64,000 nucleotides of DNA from contig OY727095.1 of assembly GCA_963402885.1 (NCBI GenBank), positions 1,183,001 to 1,247,000 on the forward strand. Direction: 5' to 3'. The translations under genes were made by a program, and so were the position numbers. This document shows positions 12,240 through 28,974 of this stretch, one piece after another. Position 1 is the stretch's first letter. Every line of letters begins with the position of its first letter. Origin of the DNA: Antedon bifida (lineage: Eukaryota > Echinodermata > Crinoidea > Comatulida > Antedonidae). Below the pieces are notes generated by a model, which worked only from the letters and a program-made list of their open reading frames with translations, was not told where the DNA came from and did no database searches.

Positions 12240-13829
12240 AGATGTTTTTTCATTTCACATTCTTCCCAATTTGTCACAGTTGGTTAATTTTATTGCACCA
12301 ACAATTCCTTTATATAAATTTATACTCAACATGAAAAGTTTATTTTGACTTGAAAATTTAAAACTGTAACTACTGTAACTTAAACCAAAATCAAAGATGT
12401 TGCAACAAGAAAAATCTCACTAAATTGTGTGAAATTATTTGTAAAAAAAACTGATATTTTAACAGGCTATTATGGAATTTAATATAATAAAAAGCAGCTG
12501 ACAACCAGGCCATTAATATTTAAAATAGATCACAACTTTTAACTCCAATAATAACCGTATAATGTCACTAATGTCCGTATATCATCACTATCATTTGTTT
12601 GTATATAGATATAACTTTAATTTTTTTTTTATTATAAACTAGAATTCATCAGGTCACATATTTATTTGTATATTAGAGCCAAGAGACATGTCAGAATGTT
12701 AATACACTAATTTAAAGGAGGTTTAGTTGTTTATAAATACATTTTAACAGACTGTGTCGAGAACTGTAGATGTTTTTGATTGATTTTGAATTTAAATGTA
12801 CAGTGAGTACTGTTACTGTATAACAAACTTTATTATGTAAACGTCTAATCTAATAATTGAATCTCTCTCCTAAAACCATTTTAGTTTATTAATCAAAAAC
12901 TGAAATTGAAAGTTTATCATGTGAGGTAAATTATATAAATAAATGCAAATTTGTACTGAAATATCACTTTATTTAAATTTGGTGTTTCTTTTATTTATAA
13001 AAAGTCTGTTTTTAAAGCTATGATATTTTCAATATTTCAAAAATTATAAATTAAATAAAATAATAGAAATATCAAAAACCTTGAAACACACTGCCAAGCT
13101 CTGTATTGGGCCGAAAATGATAATTATACTGGTTACTATTACTTATTAGTATTTATGCGCGAATATGCACCAATAAAAAGGTAAATTGATATACATTTTA
13201 TGTTATTTATTTAGTCCCACAGAATGTTAGTTAAATACAGTAATGATACCTGCACTTACAACAATTAATAACAAATGACAATAGGAGCTGTTATTGTAAA
13301 TGGTATATCCTAGCAAAAACGTGATTGTGCTTATTATTTATTATTATAGTACAGTAACTTCATAATAGATGTTGAAACTTTGTCCTATCTTTGTACAAAT
13401 AACTCAGAGCCTCCAATGTAACACACCCATATTATTTCACTATAGCGCAAAAAAAAATTGTTAAATTATTTTAATAAATAAATGAACCCAACAGAACTCA
13501 TCCGTAGCAGAGAAGTACTTAGCTTAGTTAATATAATATTTTGGGCCTAAGGTTATCGTCTGTCATGACGGGATTGGGCCATATATAAACATTTTACCTA
13601 CCTACCTACTGTATTATGCACTTAAGTATATATTATTTTGAATATCCAATGTAAATTGGAAATATAATATTTTGGTTTAGATAAATTTGATTGGTTTTTT
13701 TAAAACTTAAAATTGTTATTTAAGTTATGAAATACCTGGATGTTTATACAATTGGTATCAAATTAATTAGTTTGTTAATTTAAGTTATAAAGTACAGTTT
13801 TGTGATGCTTTTCCAATACTGCATCAATA
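12240..13829. other. MOGS 3' flank and gene-poor DNA
   Basis: AT-rich sequence with several AATAAA-type hexamers, for example in the ATAAATAAATG stretch near 12937. I see no coding potential, RNA gene or clear repeat. Confidence 0.6.
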
Positions 13830-14072
13830 AGAAAACTAGACATGAAACTCGTCACTTTGACGAGTTAGTTATCCGCACCACGACAAACGCCATGTGCACG
13901 TCATACGTTGGAATATTGCACACAGATAAAGTTTATGGCATTATGACAAGAACTGAAGAATATGATATGCTGTTAGTGCTGAATTCTGTCAATTTTGTGT
14001 CATATAGTATATACATGCAAACAGTATAAGCTGTATACATATTACATACAGTGTAGAATAGGTGAAATTACG
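13830..14072. repeat. Dispersed repeat with a conserved hairpin (copy 1)
   Basis: This begins AGAAAACTAGA, then an inverted repeat (arms ACTCGTC/GACGAGT around ACTTT), and ends with GTGTAGAATAGGTGAAATTACG. A diverged copy with the same start, hairpin and end lies at 58305-58532. In copy 2 both hairpin arms have changed together (AATTCGTC/GACGAATT), so the pairing is kept. It overlaps the left end of the larger element at 13865-15433. Confidence 0.55.
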
Positions 14073-15433
14073 GGACCCGCCATTTATTCCAATTTTTAAC
14101 ATGGCGACGGTATCAAAATGAAACACTTAGATAGCAATTTCAGAAGGAAATTATCTCAGGAACAACATATTAACGTGTAGAAGAAATTTGAATACGTAAA
14201 ATATAGATGCGCACCCTTTTAAATGTGATGAACTATTACGCAAAATATGAAAATACAACTTTTTTTATTCAACTGGCCATATGATGACGTCACAACATCC
14301 GATTGGCAAAATGTTTACATGAATTCGTATCTACAATCCAATAGCTTCCAGAAAACGTTTTAATCGTGATTATCACATTTTATTCTTACGAGCTATTACA
14401 GATTAAAATTTACTGTAAAGATGAAATTAATGACCCACGTAATTAAAATTTTTAGGCATGATGACGTCATAAAAATTAAAATATTTTTATCTCATGCTAA
14501 AGAAAGTTGATTGACCTACACAATATATAAATGTAGGAGAAAAAGGAATACAGATAAGCGTGATGCGCTCCATTGAATGTGATGAGCAATAACGAAAGAG
14601 ACAAAAATCCTATATTTTACATTCGTGTGGCCATACGATGACGTCACAATGTTTTTTTAGCCTTATTGATGCATGATCCGATATCTACAACTCATCAACT
14701 TCTAGATTTTGTAATAAAAATAAACGGTTAACGGTTTACTTTAGAAACTATGACTGTTTAAAAAAAGACATAATTTTGACGATTTTTTAAGCTTTTTCAT
14801 AAAAAACGCGCACAAATTGTCTAATTCAACGTGTTCGTATGGCGTTATTTAAACTGAAAAAGGTCTAAATTGTTTTCAAAATTACTAGGAAAGGCTTGAA
14901 AAATATAATTCAAGAGAAAAAAATATGTTTTTAACGCTACGTACGCACCGCGCGCGTAAAAAATTGCGCGCCTGTGGGAATTTTTGACATGCTCAAAATG
15001 ACAAGAAACGCGTAAAAAGTTGATTAGAAATTAATTTTGCGCATTTTGAAATTTTAAATGCGCGTGCGCGCGTAACTTCTTGTGAAACATGCCATTTTTA
15101 ATCCGTAGAAAGTTTGCCCCTGATATGACTTAAATTTTGTCAAAGTGTCAATACTAAATGACTTTTGGTTTTTAATCTATGATCAATCATTGAAATTCAT
15201 AAAATTGCGCGTAAGTCACGTTGCGCAACTATGACGTCATTCAAAAATAGGAGGTGCACAACTTCACGTAAATGCCCATATGTTGTCAAAGTTATGAAAT
15301 GTTATGTTTACACATTTTAGAGAAACACGACTCACAAAAAGGAAGGAAGGAAAGAAGAATAATACAGAAAAAAAATATTGATCTCATACAATAACAAGGA
15401 GTTATCCGCTTGGTATACCAAGCGGATAACTAA
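13865..15433. mobile_element. 1.6-kb non-coding element with 12-bp terminal inverted repeats
   Basis: TTAGTTATCCGC at 13865-13876 and its exact complement GCGGATAACTAA at 15422-15433 bound a 1569-bp non-coding region. Inside are two diverged direct repeats about 354 bp apart, each with GGCCATA(T/C)GATGACGTCACAA (near 14275 and 14629). A CpG-rich part with many GCGCG motifs spans 14935-15240. The right end is the 32-bp palindrome at 15400-15431. There is no transposase reading frame, so it would be a non-autonomous DNA element. A target-site duplication is not obvious. Confidence 0.45.
15400..15431. repeat. Perfect 32-bp palindrome
   Basis: The half-site AGTTATCCGCTTGGTA is followed directly by its exact reverse complement with no spacer. 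Its outer ten bases match the left terminal repeat at 13867-13876. Confidence 0.95.
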
Positions 15434-15668
15434 TAATGATACTCTACTATATTTATTTCTGCTTTTCATGTTTTGAAATTAAATTCTTTCTATTCTTAAA
15501 AATGGTTGTTTAGATATTATTGTTTACCTATCATATGCAGTGGTGTATCCAGGATTTTGAAATAGAAGACAGATTGTGCTGAACCATGTAGCTGAACTAA
15601 CCTTTTGTACAAGCATTGGTTTATCTACTGCAAGAGCCGAAGAGCAGTAACTGTAAATGGTTTAAAAA

Positions 15669-15756
15669 CAAGGCCATATACATTGCTGCAGTCGCGTGTT
15701 CAAGTTAGTGTTTACCGACAGTGAGCTGTAGAGTCGCGTTGTACGCGAATAAAAAT
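15669..15756. mobile_element. Short CGCG-rich MITE-like element, copy 1
   Basis: It contains CTGCAGTCGCGTG, GTTAGTGTTTA(C/T)CGAC, AGTGAGCTGTA and AGTCGCGTT in the same order as the reverse complement of 42426-42541. That second copy is a clean insertion relative to its duplicated counterpart. This copy lacks a CGACC-rich stretch present there. Confidence 0.55.
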
Positions 15757-16707
15757 AGAAGCTACGTTATTTCTTGACCACAAAATGGAAAATTTCCCAG
15801 GATATACAGATTCTACAGTTCGTAGGACAAGCAGTGGTTTTGGGCTTACTGTTTCCGCTCGTCTGTGTAAATAGGCCTGTACAGTGTTTTAAAGAAACAA
15901 CATTATAACACATTATATTATATACATTCTTTAATTGTGCACAGAGTTTAAACAATATATCATTAAAAGCACATAATGAATAAAGTACAACCAACTGTTC
16001 ACTCAGATAGATAGTGACTTAAATAAAAACACAAAACAAATATACCGGTCAATTTCAGAATTTAAGTTGGCGGTGGATACTAATATTAAACAACATCTAC
16101 AGAGAGTTGCTAGACCCTACACAACATAATAAACATACCAGTCAACCTTACCAATTCAAGTGTGCTGTTAGGTTACCTCTTTCATTAACTTCCTATACTA
16201 CTTTTTGTGTGGAAAATGTATTTTTTTGCAATAATTTCATTTCAAATTAAAAAACAATACAGTACTGTAAATACATATAGCTTATAATAGATGTAAACCA
16301 TCTCCAGAAACATAACAGTTTTGGTGAAACATTCCTCGAAGTTTATATCCCTACCATCTTTTCTCTTTCCAAAATCGTAAAGGTACAATTTAACAATGAA
16401 TGTAACCAGTTTTGGGAACATATGCGTCTTTGATAAATCTATGGATTGATAATACATTTACAAAGATTTACTGGTTTAAAATGTAGAAAATTTCTGAATT
16501 AATATTTCAATACATTACTGCATAACATAATAAATATTCATGACATAATTTAAACAAAATATTTTAAAGAATCACTATCACAGAGTTATAGTTTATTGTA
16601 TTTTTTTAGGGAAGACATTACAATGTACAATTAAAATTCTTCCAAATAAACTTTATTTTATAGAAATATTAGCGCGAGACACTTCCTTGGCAAAAGTTTA
16701 AGGCATA

Positions 16708-16817
16708 AAGCTCTGTTTACATTATCAAACAAAATGCCCATATATGGACACGATGATGTAAAATTACTACCATCACACTTTTTTTGTCAAACTAGTTTGA
16801 TAGTGTAGACAGAGCTT
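16708..16817. mobile_element. MITE with ~23-bp terminal inverted repeats, copy 1
   Basis: The left end AAGCTCTGTTTACATTATCA and the complement of the right end (AAGCTCTGTCTACACTATCA) match at all but two of 23 positions. The interior has the shared motif GCCCATATATGGACA. Related copies lie at 29425-29529 and 35748-35881. Confidence 0.75.
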
Positions 16818-18086
16818 GATCCTACATTGAACTTATAATATTTGTAATGCTTCATGACATATTCAGCTGCCGGTGATACGCTTCAGATATTAATTCAAAT
16901 AGTGGCAAGGGTTGTATAACAAACTACCTTAACCAAATAAATCTTGAATTATGAGATCATTGAGCTGTGTCTGTATTAATTTATATATTGATCATTAAGT
17001 AAATATTGGATTGCTATTACATTTTAAGCACAAAATTATGTTTATTATCATGGCTAATAACATACATTAATTTAAGATACATAGATGATAATTCAAATTG
17101 CTTCACGGAGTTATAGCTCCTTGTTTTAATAAAGAAATTTGGTCTTCATTATATGAATATGTTGGTTTATATATTTTATTTATATCTTTCATATAATAAT
17201 GCGTGCATAAATTAAAAGAACATAAAATCTAATTACCCTCTAAAAATATTAATTAAGGGAAATCAAAACCATAAATATATGTAATTTAAAATGAAACACA
17301 GTTATCAAAATAATAGATATGAATACAAAGAGAATTATCTAAATCTAGAATAATTATAACAATCTGCCAGCATAATGATACCTGACCATTATAAAGGAGT
17401 TTAATTTCATTTTACCATTAGAACAAGAGCAGAAAATATTTCTAAACTGTTTACATAATTCTATTTTATAAAGGTAATTTTCATAGTTATATTTAAACAC
17501 AACTGGCTTTGTTATCTGTACTAGATTGAAAAACAAAATATTAAAGTATTTTTTTGGAAAATTTAAATGCATACAGTAGTTCCTTCATGCTACTTGCCAA
17601 ATGGGCTGGGATACTAGATTGTTCATTTGAATTGTTACAACAACTACCACCAGGCAGGCAGATTGTTTATGGTATCAAGCTTGGACCAAATAAACTCTAT
17701 TGTTCTCTTGTATAGAATTATTAAATATGGTTTTTTGCCAACTTAAAAAATCATTTTTAATGGATTTTACATTATTTAATTATTGACCAACAACCAAAGA
17801 AAGAGAAACAATGTTATTATATAATCGAGGTGGTTGATATATAAAGACAGACTGTACCATAATTTTACTGTCTATTGGACCGTGGAGGCTCCCCATGATT
17901 TGACCTAGAGTTTGGCAAACCTTAGAGGAATACAGAATACAATCATACACATGACGGCCAGATTCATATTCTGATAATGAAAAGAAACTATGTTGTTTAT
18001 CTAAGTTGGATAAAACACATGTTTTCGAGCACTTTGTATGCTAATAGAATTGCAACACATACACACATAATATACAATCAATTTGA

Positions 18087-23484
<5,398 letters not shown>

Positions 23485-24081
23485 CCCGTCGATTTTAACG
23501 GAATATTGTGCACGAAAAAATTACTATCTATTCGAACTTTCCACACCTTATTTTCTTGTAGTCTCCTTTGTACACACGTCGAGTATAGTGGTAAAAATAT
23601 TTCGACGGCTGGACTTTTACGTATACATGATTTTTTAACTTTTAAAAAAGCTACAGTGTAGTTAGTACTTAGTACGATTTTAAAAACCAATAATTGTAAT
23701 TTTGTTACATATGATAGTAATATATAGGCCTATAAAATAAGGAATAATTAAAAAAATATATTTTAGATTGGTAATATAAAAAGAGAGAATATCTTTAAAA
23801 AATGTGTGTGGTCCGCCACAAGAACACGTCTGACATTACAGCTATTGTGTTTACTGTCATTACAGGCAGTAGGTATGAATAATATATTTATTATTGAACA
23901 GCCTGTTTTATTTGAAATGTAATGCTTTACAATACTTAGTAATATTAATAAGAGCCTTATTATGCATAATATTTCTTTGTTTACAAAGTCATGAACCGCA
24001 TAGTTTGAGTACACTCAGGGGGGTTGAGTTTGTTGTGTAGAACAGCATTGTTTTTAGTTCGAGTACTCAGCAGCAGCAATA
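23485..24081. promoter_or_regulatory. Shared intergenic promoter region of ACTR1 and SUFU
   Basis: There are 597 bp between the divergent start codons of ACTR1 (leftward) and SUFU (rightward). No TATA box stands out at a useful distance. Both promoters must lie here unless 5' non-coding exons exist. Confidence 0.5.
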
Positions 24082-27000
24082 ATGGGCGACCAAGTTGTTC
24101 AACATCCGAATTCTAGAAGGAATGATCAGAATAATCCGTCTGTCATACCTATTGGTCTTGAAGTTGTGTACTCAGCATGTCGAAAAGTATATCCTGATCA
24201 AATAAACCCTCTTCAAGTCACAGCTGTGGTGAAATATTGGTAAATATTGTAGGCCATAAGAGAGCGTCAAGAAAGCATAAAGCGATTGGCGAATTGCTTG
24301 TTGTTGGTGATGATGATGAGATGGTGGTGTTGTAGTAGTGGACGACCGATAAACATTGTAGAAAGAGGGCCTAGCTTCATATTAAAAGACCTGTCATTCA
24401 CACTTGTAAATATAAACAAAACAATTGTGGCTTTAACGTTATGTAACGACTAATGTGTGCTTGGTAGGGCCTATTACTATAGGTAGGCCTCTAGTAAAGC
24501 CTACCATTTAACATATTTTGTAAAAAAATGTATCTGTTTACCTGAATAAATAATATTAAATGAGAATCGTATCTTAATTTGTATTAAGAAAGCCAATTCA
24601 ATGAAAGAGTATTATCAATAATGCAATAAACTAGTGCAATATTGTTTACATGTACTGTAGCCTACTGTATTTTAAAGATCCCGGTTGGTGCTGCTGCCTA
24701 TGTAACATGTTTAAATATACTTTAAAAAAGCTACTTATGAAATCTTAAATTTCTCATAAATTATTTAATTATTCAACTTTGACATACTAGTAATTGGTCT
24801 GAACTTTTAATATAATTTATGATTTTTTTTTCTGTTAATGTATTTTCGATGTTGATGCTTTATTTGTATTTATCCCCTATGGAAACAAGCTTTCGAGCTT
24901 ATAGGGTCATCCTCTTGCTCTCATATTTTGGAATCATTGTTTATTTTATATGTATTTTTTTTTACTGTTATACGTTTTTGATATAGTGAGCAATAAATAT
25001 AAACAACAACAACCTGAACTTAAATTTCATAGATATTCATAATTTTACTGTTACTATTCAGGTTAAATGGGCCAGACCCTCTTGACTATATCAGTATGTA
25101 TAGGAATGATGGAGATGAAGATAAAGGAATACCACCTCATTGGCACTATGTCAGCTTTGGTCTGTCAGACCTTCATGGAGATGGTAGAGTACATGAGTAA
25201 GTCTATAATAGGAGATTGAAGAATTATAAGGTGTTAAGATAAGATAACTTTATTTTGTCCACAAAACAAGTGGAAATATTGGTGCTTGTCTCATACAAAG
25301 ATAAACTAATTTGTGATGAAATTATTTTTAAAATACTGAATCCTGACTCAATGGTAAGATGTGATGTCTATATACTTGGAGTATGTCATATTAGTTTTTG
25401 TTGTTATCTTTAATAAATTTTATAAATTTAACTATTCTAGGTGTATAATTAATGTTTACATTCATTCTTAAATTCAGATACACAGGACCAGAAGGACCAA
25501 GCGGATTTGGATTTGAGCTAACATTCAGATTAAAGAAAGAACCAACAGAAACAGCGCCACCAACCTGGCCGGCAGAACTCATGCAAAGTTTAGCACGTTA
25601 TGTTTTCCAATCAGGTCAGTTAAAGAGAAAAGTCTATGAAGAAAATTAAAAATTAACGTAGATATAGATAAACAATTTACTGAATGTTTATTTTTATGGA
25701 TGTTGTGTTTGCTGACACTGTATTGACCATTAGGACATATGATAGTCATTCTTCAATAATGTTCTTTTCTCGTTCCTAGAAAATACACTATGCAGTGGAG
25801 ACCATGTATCATGGCATAATCCACTAGACAACAGTGAGTCTAGAATACAGCACATGCTGATGACAGAGGACCCTCAGCTTCCATCCATCTCTACACCTTT
25901 GGGCTTTGTCAACTTTGTACAGGTAAAAAGAGATAAGGAAAAACAGTATTGCCAAATACCATTACAAAAATTATTTTAAAATGTCTGCTGTCAAAAATAA
26001 TTAATCAAAGTGTACAGGTAAAAATAGATAGGAAAAAGTATTTTCACAACTTAAAGTTTACTACAGTGAAATAGTCATCACCACTTCCAAATATCATAAA
26101 ATAATTCTTTTGAAATGTCTTCTGTCACATGTTAAATAATAAAAACAATGTGTTTCAGATTACTGGAGTATGTAATGAAGAATTACAAGCAGCACAGAGA
26201 TGGAATGGACCAGCTGTCATTGAACTTTTAAGAACAATACCATTGTAAGTATCTCTAATGTACAGTTAATTTCAATTTTTGTCAATGGTTTAAAAAAAAA
26301 ATTAAGTAAAATATTTGTTGTAATGCGTTTAATAGAACATTTGTAATGGAGCAAATGCTTCTTCCTGCAGAGCTGGAGGTATATGGCTTGTGACAGATAT
26401 GAGAAGAGGTGAAACTATATTTGAGTTAGATCCTCAACTGCAGGAGCAGGTTGAAAGAGGCATTAACAACGAGGGGTCAAATCTGAGTGGGGTCAGTGCT
26501 AAGTGCTTATGGGATTGCTTAAGAGGTGAATCGTCTGACTTGGAACCATCATCCCCAAGGATCACTAAATTACGTAAGTGTTGTATTGTTTTATTTTGTT
26601 ATAATTCTAAATTCATTCTCAATCATTAGTACTCTGCAGTGCAGTTTCTGTGGGATATTTGATTTTGGAATTTCACCTGAAAAGAAAATTAGGAACACTT
26701 ATTTTAGGAAAAAAAATAACTTTGGAAAACAGAAAAATGTTTAAAAAAGGATTTCAACACATACAGTATATGATAATTTATATTGTATTAAAAAAAAAAC
26801 ATGATGTAAACATTTTGTCTAAGATATTCACAGTTATCAAAGAACAATATTGTTTCATTATTCAGGTAGGTAGCCTGTTGTGATTTCTTTCAAAGAAAAT
26901 TCTATCTCTTTGACAATGTTCTTAATGGAATTATTTTGAATTAATTATTAAATATTATCTATTTTAAATATAATTGTGTTAATGAATTCATTTATATGCA

Positions 27001-28974
27001 GAATCTGAGCAGATCAAGACAGCGTTGAAGATAGGCTTAGCATCTGAGAAATGTCCTCTTCCGCCCATTCAAGCAAAACAAGAAATTGAACACAACTCAG
27101 GATTTAAGCATGAACAAGAAGGGTAAGGAGATGATTATTGATCTATACCTGAATTTTATAGCTTTAATACAGTCATGCAAATATTACAAACCTAAATGTC
27201 TTTTAGTGAGACGCGGTTTTATCCTTCTCTCTATGTGGCACACAGCATTATTTCATGATTAGACTACAGCTGTTGAATCTAACCAGCATTCTGCTAATGC
27301 TCATAGTATTTCAGAGTGTCCACAAAAAGTGTTTTTTTAGCATTGATACCATATTATTCCAGTGACTACATTAATAAAAATGAAAAAATGTAAGTAATTA
27401 TTATCTAGGACAGACAATGTCTCTCATCTTAGATAATAGGTTGAATCCCCAGTATTGAAATGTAGTTTTTCATTTTCACAATCTATTAAAGTAAGAGCAC
27501 TAACACAAAATTTAAGTTACTATTTTATGTTTAACTCTAACTCAAAAGTATTCGATATTATATTATATGATTTTTTGTTATTGCCATATCGTTTAATTTA
27601 ATGTGGTTTTTTTTTTATCATAGCATTAATCTTCCAGCTCACACTGTACCTGCCATGTCAGATATGGACACACGCAGAACATTTGAGCAAATTCACCTCA
27701 AGTTTAACTATGAAGCAGGCTCATTGCTGCCACTTGCTATCAGGTAACTACTTCAGGATTTAAGTTGTTGCTTTATTGTATTTTCTATAGAATTATTATA
27801 TTTATTTTGAATTGAATTGATCAGAATCTTGTTTTTTACCAGATGATATGTAGGTTTACTGTGATTGGTTAATATACCATTATTTCAACTACTCATTTAC
27901 TTATCGTATTATTTATATTATATTATAGTAGAAAACAAATAGGACATACTTTAGGTGTGTTTTCCACTACGAAAAACAATGTGCATACAAATGCTTCAGA
28001 GAGAGAAAAAAAATGATAGAAGAAAACGTAATTATTCCGTTTTTTTGTTAATGAATAGACATTGACATAATTGGTGTTGTGCTTGCTTTTAAACCAGTGG
28101 GAACATGTTTTTTAAAACAGTGCGTTATTTAGGTATAATTCCATTGAATTTATCGTTTTAAGGCACGGTTTTTGTTTCAGAGGACGTATAAAACATGGAC
28201 GTCATTTTACGTTTAAAGGCGTTGGAGGGGACGTTGCCATTACATTGGTTTCGTCGCGGGTGGAGGGCGCGTTTGTTGACGAGACAACTGTGTACGCTGC
28301 GAAAGGGCCGTGGCTACAGGTAAAACAAATTTTAAATTATTTTGCAGTGCAATGTAAACAGATTTGGTAAGAAGATTATAAGTTATTTCCGTTATTCTAG
28401 TAGGTGAATAATATGATGACAAATCTAGAAAAAATATTTTGATTGAGGGTAGAGGCTGAATATGATTGATGGGACATGTGGCTGTAAGCAAAACCACAAC
28501 CCTCTTATATAGGCCCACCCAACTAACTTAATTAAACTAATTTATTAAAATATATTTTTTTTATTTACTAATATATTTAATTTCACGTTGAGTGAGAGTT
28601 GTACATTATTAAAATTTTAATGTAGTATTTCCTTCACTTTTAGGTTCTTTTTGATGATATATTTGTTGAACAACTCATTAAAGATTTGGCAGAGCTTGGG
28701 AAAGATCCTCCAGTAAGTATAAGAAGACTTAAAAAAAGATGTTATTTTACCAATAATGTTGTGCATTCAGATTGAAGAGTAGTAATTATAGTAATACTGT
28801 ATTTATATATTTATATGAAAATATTGTATAACAAAATCAAGCATCTTTTAAGTCCTGTTGTAATGCTATTTTTAAATGTGTTATTATTAATTGCAGGTTG
28901 AATTACCAAAGGAATATCACTGGCCAGAAAGAGGTCTACACATTTCAATTCTTTCAGAAGAAGCTCTAAGCTGA
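24082..28974 (+). CDS. SUFU: Suppressor of fused (Hedgehog pathway regulator)
   Basis: Eleven exons: 24082-24239, 25062-25196, 25478-25614, 25780-25922, 26159-26244, 26371-26573, 27002-27122, 27624-27743, 28181-28319, 28644-28712 and 28897-28974. The joins keep frame and give 462 residues against 484 in human. SUFU binds GLI/Ci transcription factors and holds them in the cytoplasm or in repressor form until Hedgehog signalling releases them. Family-like stretches are PLDYISMYRN, PPHWHYVSFGLSDLHGDG and FQSENTLCSGDHVSWHNPLD. Further ones are LVTDMRRGETIFE and GSNLSGVSAK, and, in the C-terminal lobe, RGRIKHGRHFTFK and GAF...GPWLQ. The low-complexity linker between the lobes (about residues 275-335) is shorter than in vertebrates. 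The C-terminus ends soon after ELPKEYHWPE. Two LINE-tail-like repeats sit in its introns. Confidence 0.96.
24839..25013 (+). mobile_element. LINE-type 3' tail fragment in SUFU intron 1
   Basis: The stretch ATCCCCTATGGAAACAAGC, then GAGCTTATAGGGTCATCC, then an AATAAATATAAACAACAACA tail resembles 3' ends of invertebrate non-LTR elements. No coding part is present. Confidence 0.4.
25234..25305. repeat. Short retroelement-tail-like fragment in SUFU intron 2
   Basis: AAGATAAGATAACTTTATTT followed by GTCC and CAAGTGGAAATATTGG resembles short LINE 3' ends dispersed in many invertebrate genomes. The assignment is from memory of the motif only. Confidence 0.3.

Larger units (their letters stand above)
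15434..18086. other. Gene-poor region downstream of ACTR1
   Basis: AT-rich DNA that must contain the ACTR1 3' UTR at its right side. It contains the two small inverted-repeat elements listed separately (15669-15756 and 16708-16817). I see no coding region. Confidence 0.6.

Noticed and set aside
13802-14029. 75-codon plus-strand frame
   Set aside because: It lies across the ends of dispersed repeats and its counterpart at 58305-58532 is not open in the same frame.
26390-26883. Plus-strand frames running past SUFU exon 6 into the intron
   Set aside because: The first starts inside the SUFU exon and reads through the clear donor at 26574. The others are AT-rich intron.
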